Shown here piece after piece: positions 1 through 11,736 of a stretch of 64,000 nucleotides of DNA; the first letter of the stretch is position 1, and every line of letters starts with the position of its first letter. Origin of the DNA: Tipula vernalis (lineage: Eukaryota; Arthropoda; Insecta; Diptera; Tipulidae); the NCBI GenBank assembly GCA_958295665.1, contig OY282560.1, positions 142,902,091 to 142,966,090 on the forward strand. The letters run 5' to 3'. The notes under the pieces are model-generated. The model was not told where the DNA came from. It searched no databases and saw only the letters and a list, made by a program, of their open reading frames with translations. The position numbers and the translations under genes were made by a program.

Positions 1-870
1 TTGTAAAGGCGATTCTAAAATGATTTTTGATGAAGTTCTGGAATATGGCTAATTATGACGGAACTTGCCTATTTCTCGACCCTTTATGATGAAATTTGAC
101 ATGCATTGGAAATGGGATTCTAATTGAAATAAGTTCTGGAATATGGCCAAGTATTTCTCGAAGCGAACTTGCTTATTTCTCGACCAATTTTGATAAATTT
201 CGGCTTCTCCCATTTCTAGATGAAGTTCTGGAATATGGCAAATTTTAATGAAACATGCTTATTTCCCAACAGCTTATAATTAAATTTGACATGGCATTGT
301 TAATGGGATTCTAAAATGATTTTTCGATGAAATTCTGAAATATGGCCAAATATGAGGGAATTTGTTTATTAATTAATCGATTATGATGTAATTTGACATG
401 TGCGTTGGAAATGGGATTCTAAAATGGTTTTTATCTAAAGTTCTGAAATATGGCCAATTACGAGGGAATTTCTCTAATTCTCAACCGATTATGATAAAAT
501 TCGACATGTGCGTTGAAATGAAATTTTAGAATGAATTTTAAATGTAGTTCTGGAATTTGGTCACGTATGATAGAACTTGCCTATATTTCTCAACCGATTA
601 TGACGAAATTTGATTTGTAGACTAAGTATTGGGATTCTAAAATTATTTTTACATGAAATTCTGGAGTACGGTCTGTTGGATAGAACTTGTCTATTTTTCA
701 ACGAATTTTAATTGAATTTTACATGTGCGATGGGAAAAGGATTTTAAAATTACTTTTAGGCAAAGTTCTGGAATTTGGCCAAGTAGGATTAAGCTTTTAT
801 ATTTCTTAACCGATTATAATTGGGATTCGATATTGGGAATGCGGGTTTAAAATAATATTTCCAATTCCAA
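1..870. repeat. Tandem satellite array, ~107-bp monomer
   Basis: About eight diverged copies of one unit are visible. Each is recognised by a GTTCTGGAATATGGCCAA-like start at about 35, 133, 225, 332, 440, 547, 658 and 765. These are followed by an ACTTGCCTATTTCTCAACC-like segment, then a GAAATTTGACATG segment, then a GGGATTCTAAAATG segment. Spacing is 92-111 bp and mostly 107-108. The first copy is cut by the window edge, so the array probably continues to the left. No coding potential is seen. Confidence 0.9.
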
Positions 871-1149
871 AACTCTGCAGTCCGCTACACGATATAGTTT
901 TCTAAATATGGCCAAACTTACGGCTCTGACAGCAAATACTCAGAAAACATAACTCAAAGTTTAAAGTGAAGGATTTCTCACAACCTCGTCCAAAAATATT
1001 TTTTGTCTCACATTCCCTTTTATTCGTTGGTGTCAAAATTCATTATAATCGGCTAAAAATAACCAAGTTATATTCTTATTGACCATATTACGGAACTGGT
1101 TAAGCTTAAGCTACATTATAATAGTCAAGCTCTATCCTAATTCGCCAGT

Positions 1150-1250
1150 CATATAATTTGCTAAGGGTTCAATTTCATATGTAAAAGGTTCAATTTGGAA
1201 TGTAAAAGGTCCAATTTGAAATGTAAAAGGATCAACTTGAAGTGTAAAAC
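1150..1250. repeat. Short tandem repeat, ~24-bp unit
   Basis: Four imperfect units of the form GTAAAAGGTTCAATTTGGAAT occur head to tail between the satellite and the next minisatellite. Similar AAAGG/CAATTT words recur near 15.8 kb and 17.1 kb, so this may be a dispersed simple-repeat type rather than a unique array. Confidence 0.7.
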
Positions 1251-2130
1251 CTGTATGATGGTATAATGATGTGTTGGTATGATGGTATTAAGGTATGATC
1301 CTATGATGGTATATTGGTACGTTGGTATAAGTATAAGGGTGTAGTGGTATGATGGTATTATGGTGATGGTATGATAATGATTGTATGATAGTAAGATATT
1401 ATGATGGTGTGATGGTACAATGGTATAATGTTATGATGGTATGACAGTACGATAGTATGCTGATATCATGGTAAGATGGTATATATGATGGTATGATTTT
1501 GTGAAGTTATGTTGATATAGTGTTATGATGGATTGATATTATTGTATGATAGTGTGATGGTATGATTGTATTTATCATACAACGTACGATAGTATGAAGG
1601 TATAGAGTATGATGTTATGATGGTATAATGGTATGACGGTTGGATGGTATAATGATATAATGGCCTGGCAGTATTATGGTATGATTATATGATGGTATGA
1701 TGGTATTATGGTGATGAGTATGACGGTATAGAGTATGATGTTATGACGGTATAATGGTATGACGGCTGGATGGTATAATGATATCATGGCCTGACAATAT
1801 TATGGTATGATTATATGATGGTCATTGTACCATGACGTGATGGTATGATTATAGGACGGTATGATGGTAAAGGGGTATGATGTTATGATTGTATGATGGT
1901 ACGATGGTACGAAGTCACGATGATATGGTGGTATGATGGTGTAAGGGTGTGGTGGATTGATGGTAAGGTATAGGTGGTGTGATAGTGGGATGGTTCGACG
2001 TCACTATGGTACAATGGTATGATTGCATGATGTTTTAGTGGTGGTAAATAATGGTATAATGGAATGATTGCTTATGGTTATGATGGTACGATGGTTCGTA
2101 TGCTGGTATTATTGTACGTTTGCTATTATG
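1250..2130. repeat. TATGATGGTA decamer minisatellite
   Basis: A degenerate array of TATGATGGTA and TATAATGGTA words runs for nearly 900 bp. A higher-order duplication is visible inside it. The segment from about 1,600 (GTATAGAGTATGATGTTATG, through a GGCCTGGCAGTATTATGG-like word) recurs from about 1,727 with few changes. This shows that blocks of decamers were copied together. No gene is supported; the small minus-strand frame near 2,035-2,250 is repeat translation. Confidence 0.88.
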
Positions 2131-2139
2131 GTATGACGG

Positions 2140-2575
2140 TGAGCAGTTTTTGAGTTGAAATTGAGTTGTATTTGAGAGAGAATTTCGGTTAGGCATTAAT
2201 TTGAGGTTGAGCTTAGGGCTTAGTGGGAGGTTAACTTGAGTTGAGTTCATACACCCATGTAGTTTTCGAATCGAGTTAATTTTGGAACAGCTTGGAAAAT
2301 AAGTGTGAAGTTGAGCAGATAGTTGAGATTTGGGTTGAGCTAAGTTGAGTTGGGGTGTGGGTTGTTCGATTGGGGAATTTAAGTGTTGATTTGGAGTTAG
2401 GTTAAGGCTTGATTTGGTGATTTAATTGATGGCTGGGTTGGCCGTTAATTTGATGATTACGTTTAGAATTATTGCGATTAAGATAGAGATACAGTTGTAA
2501 ATTTAGTTGGCGGTTAAGCCGAAGATTGTCTTAAGAGGTTCATTTCGGGATTGATTTGAGAGATTAATTAATCAA
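2140..2575. repeat. TTGAG/GTTGAG-rich strand-asymmetric repeat block
   Basis: The + strand is rich in TTGAG, GGTTGAG and TTGGGG words and nearly free of C. This gives a strong G+T skew over about 430 bp. It looks like a degenerate short-unit array adjoining the minisatellite. No function is evident. Confidence 0.6.
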
Positions 2576-2589
2576 GACCGATGTTCTGA

Positions 2590-3010
2590 TCACCTCATAA
2601 GGTTTCACCCCTTTATATTTTTTAGTTATACAATTCAAGTGAAAATACAATTTAAATTTGAAAGATCTATAAAATGTTGTCGTGATAAATTAACAAATAT
2701 TTTGAAACATCCTGGATATTTAACATTTTTGGGATAAATGTTGCTGTTTTTTTATGTAAATGCTTTCTAAAATTAATCTTTTATTGAGATTTTGTCCCTT
2801 ATCAAGTATATCAGCGTCATCTATAGATAATGAGTGTTTACTTCCATGTAGATGATTCGATAAAGCGCTGTGGGACGGTTTAAACTCATACGTAGAATCG
2901 TAAATATGTTGACGAACCCGTTTTTTAAAATATCATCAACATACCGTTAAAAGAAGATAGGTTTGACGGAAGATGTTTTTAACACTTCGGCTTTAACGTG
3001 TTCCAACGAA
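2590..3010 (-). pseudogene. Penelope-like element RT fragment (inverted copy)
   Basis: This segment is the reverse complement of the RT part of the element at 5,240-5,560, with scattered substitutions and small indels. Shared landmarks on its minus strand are AACATCTTCCGTCAAACCTATC (3' part of the palm domain), the segment encoding the YVDDIL box, the words for NIF, and the ATAGATAATGAGTG region. Reading frames are broken and no ORF of meaningful length remains. The two copies face each other across about 2.2 kb, which suggests two insertions or an inverted duplication of one decayed element. The assignment rests on the better-preserved + strand copy. Confidence 0.65.
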
Positions 3011-3759
3011 TAAATTTAAAATTGACGAAAGGAAGTTTCAAACCATTCAATATGTTGGAGCACAGACCTGAAAAATACTCACCAACATAAAATCTCTTCC
3101 TGAAAGCATTAATCATTTTTAACCTAAAATTAAAAAGAAACACAAATGTAATTATTGTAATTAATTTATAATTACCCATTAGCATTATATAAAGTAGTAT
3201 CCCTCCCTGAAATGCAAATTAATTATTAATAATTCTATATAATGTAATTTATAAAACTAAATACTTAACTTTAAAAACTTTCTATCAAAATATTAATATT
3301 TTGTCCACATAATTCAAGACGTCAAAACGTCAAACTTGTAGACGAATTCTTATGTACTTTTTCTCAAATAACGAAAATATGTAACGAAAAATTATGATCG
3401 ACGCGCTACCTGGTTTTGAACTTTATTACAAAAACGTCGAATATAATTCTTCGAATTTCGTCATGTCATCGCTCGTTCATTAAAATTTTCTTGCAATAGT
3501 TTTTTTTGTACAACAAATTATTATCGTTTTTGCATTGTATCGAGTTAGCCATATATAGTATTTATACACTATAAATTCAAAATATAATTATATATTTGCT
3601 TATAATAAATAGTGAATTATTAAATTATATAAAGCAAGTTAAAAGCAAGTTATAAAGGTGCAACAACCAAGGTCACGGAAAAGTACTGTACAATATTTCC
3701 CGTACATCAATCTTGGGAATACGCATTCCAATCAAATAAACCTTGCGAATTGATCGCTA
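3011..3759. other. AT-rich spacer between the two Penelope copies
   Basis: No conserved protein segment is seen. The small minus-strand frame at 2,979-3,185 has no recognisable motif and overlaps the RT remnant. The 3' part may include the 5' untranslated region or repeat of the + strand Penelope element, but I cannot define its ends. Confidence 0.4.
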
Positions 3760-5560
3760 TTGGAATTTGCCCCAACACAAGACAAATACAATTTTTTAAT
3801 AATTAATTGCGAAATTAATGAAAATTTTGTTAAAATTAATCGTTTAAACAAGAGTCGTAGTGAGCTAATCGATGAAATAAAAATAAAATTTGCGGAAGAA
3901 GTATATCAATATTATATTCAATCCATTTTAATCTGGTTTACGAAGAGGTTAAAAAACGAATTTTTAAAATTATTTTGAATATGTTGTCCCCAGTGGTTTG
4001 TGAAGCGCCAGTTTTGTCGGAACCAATGCAGCAACCCAATTTACAGATTTATCCAACTCAAGGTCAAATTGAAGGAAGGGATATTAACGAGGAAAATGGG
4101 TCGCAAATTTTACAAATTCGGAAATTCCTGTCTGTCCACATCATAAAAATTTTATAGTTAGGTAATAAGTTTTGTTTACCTTTCATTAAAGGAATTGTTC
4201 CTTATCACAAAATTATAGCGGATGTGGAGAGTGGTATTTCAGGCCTAGATGAGACATCATAGTAAATATGTTGACGAATTTCAAAAACAAACAATTATTT
4301 GGGTAAAACGTTGGTGATTGTGAGTATTGAAGAAATCCAACAGATTCCAGGGGCTCAAAATGCAAAGCAATTTTTGAAGGAGCACCGCGAATGGTACGTG
4401 TTGAAAGCTGACAAGGGTAATATAACGGTACTTATGACAAAAATAGAATATGTAGAAAAAATGGAGTTACTCTTGTCAGTCTACAACACTTAGGCTGTGT
4501 TTCAATCGGGTAAAAAGATAAATTTTTTAACTGTGGTAAAAAATATAAATACTTTTTAATCGTTTTGGTGTCAAATGAAACTGGTTAAAACGTTTCCGTT
4601 TTTATTTTTGTTTTGCGTAGAGAAAAACAAAATATAAGCTAGAAATTTTTAACTGGTCCGTAACCCGTTAAGATTTTTGTGGTAAATAAAATGCCAAAAA
4701 TTTAACTTTTTAACTTTTTATGCGATTATTTATTCGTTTGAAACGCCGCCTTACATTGAAATTCGGAAAGTTGATATTTCTTCAATGCAATCTAAATTAA
4801 ATATTATCATTGGCTCTTGGGAACGTTTACGAAAGATTGAGAAAAATTTGGCAAAAACCCACGAATGTATGATCAATCGAAAGTGCACAAAATAGGTATT
4901 CGCTTGAGACCAATTGTAAGCTATTTAGGTTTACCTTAATACAATTTGTTCAAATTTGTGCCTAACATTTTAAACCATTACGTGGCAAATAACTTTTCGG
5001 CTGTAAAAAACACGGAAAATTTTAAAAATGAAATTCAAAAGGTCTCTATAAAGTCTCGTTGTTAACAAACAACGTTATTCGTAATAATTTTGGTAAAAAA
5101 ATTGTGGAATAGCTTTAAAACTTGTAGTAATACAAATCTAGAGTCAAACAATTTTGTAGAAGCGTTGAAATTTGTGTTAGATTATACTGAATTTAGTTTC
5201 GGGGGAAGATGTTTTAGATAAGTGTTTGGTTCACCGTTAGTAATGGAACACGTTGAAAACGAAATGTTAAGAACATCTTCCGTCAAACCTATCTTCTTTT
5301 ACCGGTATGTTGATGATATTTTAAAAAACGAGTTCGTCAACATATTTACAATTCTACGTATGAGTTTAAACTGTCACACAGCGCTTTATTAAATCACCTA
5401 CGTGGAAGTAACCACTCATTATCTATAGATGACACTGAGATAATTGATAAGGAGCAAAACCTCAATAAAAGATTAATTTTGAAAAGCATTTACATCAAAA
5501 ACCATCAAAATATATCCCAAATTTGTTATATATCCAGGAAGTTTCAAAGTATTTGTTAAA
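3760..5560 (+). pseudogene. Penelope-like retroelement ORF, decayed
   Basis: A series of in-order protein segments matches the Penelope-like RT architecture, spread over all three frames. They are a KIIADVESGI segment near 4,210, KADKGN followed by V..M.K.EY near 4,404-4,470 (the N-terminal fingers signature), GIRLRPIVSYLG near 4,895, a YNLFKFVPNIL-like segment after it, FGSPLVMEHVE near 5,225, and RYVDDIL with the catalytic YVDD at 5,306-5,317. The KNEF..IFNS and SIDDTEI segments follow. Penelope RTs are known to prime at free chromosomal 3' ends and usually carry a C-terminal GIY-YIG nuclease. I see no convincing GIY-YIG here. Several stops and frameshifts make the copy inactive. The two intact frames at 3,760-3,978 and 4,299-4,493 are pieces of this ORF. 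Confidence 0.75.
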
Positions 5561-7385
5561 TTAATACGACAACATTTTATAGATCTTCTATAAACTAATT
5601 CATATTTATTTCTCATAATAATTTGGCCGCCAAAATATGCATATGCACAGTTTCTTTTTGAGAACACGCACAATTTCTTGTGAGTTGGTTATTCTGTTTC
5701 CTCTAAGCTTTATCTTGATAACAGCCCCGTTTCGTTAGCCTTTTTCCAATGTGCCGCCCTATCAACAGAGATTTATACTGTCTGCTCCCATTTTTAATAT
5801 CGAATTCTCCAAGCCTTCTCGAAATGTGTTGATTGACACTTCAACAACATTCTCACATAGTTTTTGTTTAGCTTGTTGTTAGTTTATTGTTTGATTTTTT
5901 TAGGAACAAAGTTACTTTATCTAAACCTCCTAAAGATAATCGTATACATTTCCACAGTATTTATACCGCCTAATCCTCTTCTTCACAAATAATGTTTTGG
6001 TGTATTTTGCTACCTATACTTCACTCGCATTTTTGGTCCGAAAGGAACACAGTTAATCTTGCAATAACTAAATAAATACTTGGTTTATTCAAAACTACTA
6101 TTCCCGGTGTTTTGAAAGTGATTCAGTTCAAAAAAGCAAAAAAAATAAAACTTTCCTTCTGTGTGGAAGTCTGTACCCATGGTATCTCGAGAACGGCTTG
6201 TCCTTCTACAGTCAAGCCAGAGAATTGAACAGCTTGTGGCGTCGATCGAAATTAAATTTGTCAAATTATAAAAATGCACCTTTAAGAATAATTAAGTACA
6301 AAATATTCGCACCATTTTTAGATTCCTAAAAAAACGTAGCAAGCAACAAAATAAAAAAAAAGTTTTTTTGTTTTTTCGAAAAAGAAGAAGGTTTTGCTAA
6401 AAAAAAATATTACTTACGACTTTAGTCTTTTCTTGGTGCAATTGTATCTCCTCTCTGTTTTTGTAACAAAAATAAAAATAAAAGGTGTACAGCTAATGTA
6501 CTTGTGATTAATATAAAAATCAATTAAAAACATATATGTTATTAATATAAAAAACAGTAAAGAAGAACGAAAGAGGGCTTCACATAACTGTGCTCGATAG
6601 GGAGTTACCATCAAGGAGCCGCTAAAAGCTTTTGGGACCATTAAGTTAATAGGATCGGTTGCCTGCCTGAAACAATTCGGGGCTATGGTAGTAAATCCCA
6701 ATTCAGAAAATCCGAAAAATTAAATCTCGAAAATACGAGCTTCCCGACTTATATAAGATTTAACAACTTTAACAAGGATGCAGTAACACCAAATTTGGTT
6801 CATCACGGGACATTTGAAGTTGCCCCAATAATGACTAACAATGACTTTTTACTATATATTGAAAATTATACGTTTAATTTATGTCATGATATATTATATC
6901 CTGTAAAAGGAGGTTGGCAAACAATGCATTTTTCCAACTTTTTGTAATCACTTGCGAAAATAGAATGCACCTATTAAATGTTACTGAATTGGACCTCGAT
7001 AGGGAACATTAGTTGGCCGCTTAGATCTTGCTATATAACACCCATAGATTTTTTTATATGGAGTTGTTTAAAGGCAAAAAACGATGCCAGCGATCCACAA
7101 ACAAATGATGGCCTAAAACTGAATATTATTAATGCTGTGGTCTAAATATAAAAGGTAATAGGTCATTTTGTTACCTTTTGGTGTTATTCATTATTTCGAA
7201 ATCTCCATAAAAAAATGTATTTGCAATTTTTTCCTTTTTTTAATTTGAATAGGTGACGTAGGGTATGAGCTATTAAATATTGAAAAAGGTAAAATTTCAA
7301 TATGTTTGAGTTTTGCAATATTTAAAAGAATATTCAAGTAATTATATTAAGTGTATTTGTTACATTAAGTCTATTTATTACAGTT
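5561..7385. other. AT-rich stretch without a supported gene
   Basis: Small frames on the minus strand (5,473-5,673, 6,085-6,279, 6,414-6,701) show no motif I can assign. Around 6,030-6,260 base composition is more balanced and could be a fragment of an old element. The 6,900-7,370 part is plain AT-rich DNA. Confidence 0.4.
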
Positions 7386-8636
7386 ATGAAGGTTTGGTAT
7401 ATGAGTCTTACCTGGTCTACCATGCAGGAAACTTTATCGGAACATACTGATGGACCTCTGCCCGAATATTCGGATTTTGCTGACATCGATGCAGACCCAA
7501 ATTACGAACAATCTCATAATAAAAATATTTCTTCAAATAGTGAGTCAAATATGTTTATTGAAGAAACGGCCGCAGATATTGAACGATGCGTCACTGACTA
7601 TAATAAAAATATCCGAGACAATTAAAAGAAAGACAAAATAAAAGAACTTATGGAAAAGCTTATGTAACATCAAACGGAACGGAAAATTCTGAGAGAAAAT
7701 GCGAACCTCAAGCAAATTGTATTACTAATTACTTGGGAGGAACAAAACATGATCTTTTGAAAATATTGGTCATTCTACGATTTGCGAGCGTCCTATGTTA
7801 ATTCCCTATAAGAGGTCACCAATAAAAAATCGATAAAAGTGTCAGATGTTCCACTTAAAAAACCGGCATTTTCGTGTAAATATTTTTTAATGGTTAAGAA
7901 CAATAAAATTGGAACATGTAAGGAATGTTTTAGAAAAACTTTAACTAAGATAAGCTAAAACTTCAGCCAGAACTAGTTTCCAAGGCCCAAGGAGACAAAC
8001 ATTACCAAAATACCAAGCTTATTTCACAGAATATAATAATATCGATTACAGATCACATAAACTACTTTCCAGCATATTAGAGTACATGATTGCGTTTAAA
8101 ATAATGTGGTCAATCAAATGTGGCATGAGGGCATTGGCGGTAATAAAGGTGATAATAAAGTGGCATCATGTTCATATAACTATATTAAAGGACGTCCATC
8201 GTCATTAAACTCACTAACATTTTATAGTGACTCATGTCCTTGGCACAATAAAAATAGTTTTATATCAGCAATGTTTTTGGTAATTACCCAATCTGCACCA
8301 CTCATGAAAACCATTGATCATATGTTTTTGGAAGTTGGACATACTCATATGGAATGTGACTCAGACCATGCGATTATTGAAAAACAAAAGAAGAAAACAT
8401 CATTTGATATACCCCATGCCCGTAATTGGAATCAATTTGTTAGGTCGATACGCTCGAAAACCCCTTTTCACGTCACAGAAATGAACCAAACACAATTTTT
8501 GAATTGTGCAAGCATATCAAAGAAACACTTTACATTTCGGAATGCAGACATGGACGGAAACAAATTTTTATGGAATCAGGTGAAATGGTTACGATACAAA
8601 AACGATTTTGGTTCAATAAAATATCAAAACTGATTA
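7386..8636 (+). pseudogene. Decayed transposase-like gene (DUF7869-type domain)
   Basis: The best-preserved part is an open frame at 8,106-8,633 (175 aa). It contains, in order, MWHEGIGGNKGDN.VASC, YSDSCPWHNKN, FLEVGHTHMECDSDHAIIE, and a KK-rich tail ending in KFLWNQVKWLRY. This arrangement (acidic D in YSD, then GHTHMECDS.H..IE) matches from memory a multicopy protein family of insects and cnidarians that carries a DUF7869-like domain of suspected transposon origin. Upstream, 7,386-7,625 is an acidic N-terminal piece, followed out of frame by a KAYVTSNG segment typical of the Cys-rich region before this domain. Stops between about 7,740 and 8,100 break the gene. The element class is not known to me, and terminal repeats were not found. 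Confidence 0.5.
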
Positions 8637-8649
8637 AGCCACACAGAGC

Positions 8650-9064
8650 CTTTGAAAAACCTTGAACGTTAAGCGCCGAGGAATATTATCTGTAAATTTT
8701 TTATCCTTTAATAATAATAATTTAACTCTATCATATTTTGTTGTTTTTTTTGAGTATTTGAGCTACGTTTTCTGTGGAATCTTATGATATTATTGTTTTT
8801 AGTAGTATGCGTATAACCAAAGCAACCTTGATTATACAAAGCCATAGGGCCAGTAGAGACGATGCTCCACTATGTCGCATCATTTCCTCGTTTCTTACTT
8901 CTTTGCCTACGTACGAACTGATTTTGAAGTGGGGATTTTTGTGCGCATTTTTTCACCAAAAAATTGTTGTATATAAGTACAAAAAAGGGCAACTCTCAAT
9001 AAGCTGCACATCAATGACTAAAACATTAAATATAAGATTTCAAATGCACGTTGAGTTGTCTTAA
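8650..9064 (-). repeat. Putative 3' LTR of the BEL/Pao element
   Basis: Read on the minus strand, pol ends just before a G-rich tract (GGCGGGCGGTCTA at about 9,065-9,077), which fits a polypurine tract. It is followed by TGTTAAGACAACTC, a BEL-like LTR start. The far end of the LTR is not defined because no second copy is seen beyond 11.76 kb. The plus-strand frame at 8,774-9,064 lies in this LTR and is not a gene. Confidence 0.5.
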
Positions 9065-9099
9065 CATAGACCGCCCGCCTTGAATATACGTCGGTATTC

Positions 9100-9423
9100 A
9101 AATTGTTGATTCATCAGGTAAGGGACAAAGTTTCGCTACCGCTCTTTTGAAAACTCCGGATTGAGTTTTTACGTCAGCAACTCGTATGACTCCATCTTTA
9201 CCGGGATACAGTTGAATGATTCTTCCGAGTAATCGTTTATTTGACCGTTGACGTTTACTGATCGGAGGTAAATTGATGTCCCATATGCAGCTTCACTACT
9301 GTCGCTGAACGCATGAAGTTGTACCTTTTTCATTGATTCAAATGGAAAAATGCTTCGTGATATTTAATCACAGAGCTGTTGCCGAAATTTCAACCATCGA
9401 GATTGGTATTCTATTGGAAGAAC
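9100..9423 (-). pseudogene. BEL/Pao pol: RNase H start fused to C-terminal tail
   Basis: Continuing the RT frame, the minus strand reads YQSRWLKFRQQL, then an in-frame stop, then QLHAFSDSSEAAYGTSIYLR. This is the start of the BEL RNase H-like segment, including the FSD.SE box. After about 40 codons the frame switches abruptly to RLLGRIIQLYPGKDGVIRV and then VKTQSGVFKRAVAKLCPLP, the C-terminal DUF5641-type end of BEL integrase. Everything normally between (rest of RNase H, integrase zinc finger and DDE core, well over 1.5 kb) is missing. This copy could not integrate itself. Confidence 0.8.
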
Positions 9424-10578
9424 TTAGTCCCAATGAGACTTTAGTTTCCACAGCTGCTGTGTGAAGATTTTGCCTAAAATAACTACTGGTCCTATCAGCC
9501 CTAAAGGATCAAATATCTTGACTAGATCTGATAGTATAATTCGTCTGGTTAGATCCTCGTGCTCGACTGGAATTATGTGGAAATGAAAGTAATCTTGTGA
9601 TGGCTGCCACATCAAACCGAGAGTTTTTACCACGTCATTATCCATAATGTTGAAATGTACTTTGCAGTGGTCATTTTGAATAGATTCCAGAACAGCAGGA
9701 TGGTTTGAGCAAAATTTACGTAGCTCGAATCCTCCTCCTTTCAAGAGTGAAATTAATTCATTCCGCAATTTAACGCAGTCATCAATAGTGTTAGAGCCGG
9801 TCATGACATCGTCCACATAGAAATGTTCTTTAATGGTACTAGTAGCTAGATGATATGGAGCTCCTTCGTTATCGGCCAATTGTGTGAGACATCGGGTTGC
9901 TAGATATGGTGCCGAAGATGTACCATATGTGACTATATTCAATGTATACGCCTTTAGTTCTTTCTCTGGACAATCGCGCCAAAATATACATTGGAATTTG
10001 CGATCCGGTTCATGAAGTATAATTTGGCGATACATCATCGAAATGTCCGCAATGAATACATATTTGTGGGTGCGAAATTTTATAATAATAGAAAACAAGT
10101 CAGGCTGTATGGTTGGCCCAACCATTAGGATGCCGTTGAGAGACAATTTCGAAGTGGTTTTAGAAGAGCCATCGAAAACCACTCTTAATTTCGTAGATGA
10201 ACTGTCGATCTTATGTACACAATGGTGTGGCAAAAAATAATGTGGTTGCTGAATATCACTCAGTTCGATCGGTTGCATGTGCCCGAATTCCTCATAGCCT
10301 GGTCCCGATCTAATTTTCGCTCTAGATGGTGGAAACGTTTTATGACTGTATTTTGAGAATTTCCTAACATAAGGTTCTGCTCGGAAAGGCAGGCGTACGA
10401 TATATCGCCCTGCATATGCACCCTTCCTGTTCCTCGAAAGTGTATTGGTTCGTAGGAGAGTCGTGTCTTTCCAGTTCACAGAATTTATGAAATAGCTGCT
10501 CCAACGATGGACTAGGAACTGTAGAGACCATATTGCAGTGGATAATTGGTTGCGGCGACATAGTTCTACCAGTGACAA
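9424..10578 (-). pseudogene. BEL/Pao reverse transcriptase
   Basis: A 384-aa open frame covers the BEL/Pao RT. It contains PHHCVHK, KLRVVFDGSSKT, a G.LMVGPTIQPDL segment, FIADISMMYRQI with the first catalytic Asp region, TYGTSSAPYLATRCL, and EHFYVDDVM (YVDD at about 9,805-9,819). It ends with the DLVKIFDPLGL.GPV..GKI segment typical of the RT/RNase H connection. RT copies the element RNA inside the particle. The first ~45 residues of the open frame are out of frame. The true upstream coding (EQLFHKFCELER and EEQEGC) lies in the overlapping frame at 10,364-10,582, so there is a frameshift near 10,440. Decayed, but one of the better-preserved coding blocks of the window. Confidence 0.85.
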
Positions 10579-10613
10579 TCAAACCGAAGGCTGTGTTTTA
10601 CAGTACTGGCATA

Positions 10614-11280
10614 TTATCGTCGAGTTTTATTTGTCCTTCCAACATTAGTGAAACAAGCTAACTCTAGGTTATGTGGAAGTTGCCAGTTGTGGATATCAAT
10701 AAAGTTGCTTGGTTGATGTCCAGTAATTCTAGGCAATTTTAATGCTTCGATTGTTGTGGAGAACTGGCTAAGGCGGGATTTAATTGCAAGAATAGTGCCT
10801 TCCTTAGCATTAACCTCACAGTTGCCAATCCCAGCGATAGGGCTAAGGATATTGAAGCGCTTAACTCCTAATTTTTGGGCCAAATTTTCTGTGATGAAGT
10901 GCAATTGTGACCCTGAATCAAGTAGGACTCTACATGCTACGGGTAACCCGTACTTGTCTAGTACGTGTATTACGGCAGTAGCCAATATGACTTGACATTG
11001 TGACTTGATTCTAGTAGTTGATTCATTTGAAATAATCGAACCAACAGTTGCATGAAAGCTGTCTGATGCAGCTGGCTGACTAATGACACCTTGGCTTTGA
11101 GCTTCCGACTGAGCAGTGTTATTATTTATATTTTGATTAGAACTCGATATTATATACTGATGTAGATACGTGTGTTGTTTCGCTGAACACTCATGACATC
11201 CTGATTGTTTGCACGAGTTCACAGTATGAGAACCATCAAGCAGACAATTTGAACACAAGTGCAGGCGAGAAACTGCTTGC
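10614..11280 (-). pseudogene. BEL/Pao gag end and aspartic protease
   Basis: The frame starts with a double zinc-knuckle-like region (SNCLLDGSHTVNSC, then CHECSAKQHTYLH at about 11,170-11,262) that binds RNA in BEL gag. About 80 residues later is ACRVLLDSGSQLHFI, the retropepsin active site (DSGS at about 10,905-10,919). It is followed by LAQKLGV and the ITGHQP..FIDIHNW segment typical of BEL proteases. In family members this region is one polyprotein with the RT downstream. Here it is separated by stops at about 10,614. Confidence 0.8.
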
Positions 11281-11736
11281 TGCCGTTGATTTATTGAAAG
11301 GTTGATAAAGCGCCAGCATCAGTAAAAGGTGTGGTTTGGGGATAGCGCAATACGAACAAATTTTAACTGTAGTGGTTCGCGAGACGAGCGATGATACCAG
11401 GGTATAAACGTTGTTTAATGAAGCGAGACTTGTGGTTAGATGCGCTGTGTTGGCTGAAGAAACAAGGGATGATTTACAAGTTCCTTGACGAATATTTTTC
11501 TGATTATTATAAGGCTTGCTAGGTAGAACTGTGGCTGTTTGCTGTGTTTGCTCCTTTAATAAACTAAGACTTTCTAAGGTGTGGTACCCTCTGTCTAAAA
11601 ACGTCAAAAGTTCATCCAACCTAGCTAATCTATCATGAGGACACTCATCCTCCCATTTTGTTCTCGTAAATGCATCTGGTCTTTGTAATACCATATAGAT
11701 GATTAAGTCATCCCATTGAGCAGTTGGACTATACAA
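11236..11736 (-). pseudogene. BEL/Pao gag fragment
   Basis: A 166-aa frame contains SPTAQWDDLIIYMVLQRPD, TRTKWEDECP and LDELLTFLDRGYHTLESL, which match the second half of BEL gag upstream of the zinc knuckles. The zinc-knuckle coding continues in a different frame from about 11,280, so a frameshift separates them. The N-terminal half of gag and the 5' LTR are not recognisable upstream. The 11,740-12,000 sequence shows no copy of the putative 3' LTR. Confidence 0.75.
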
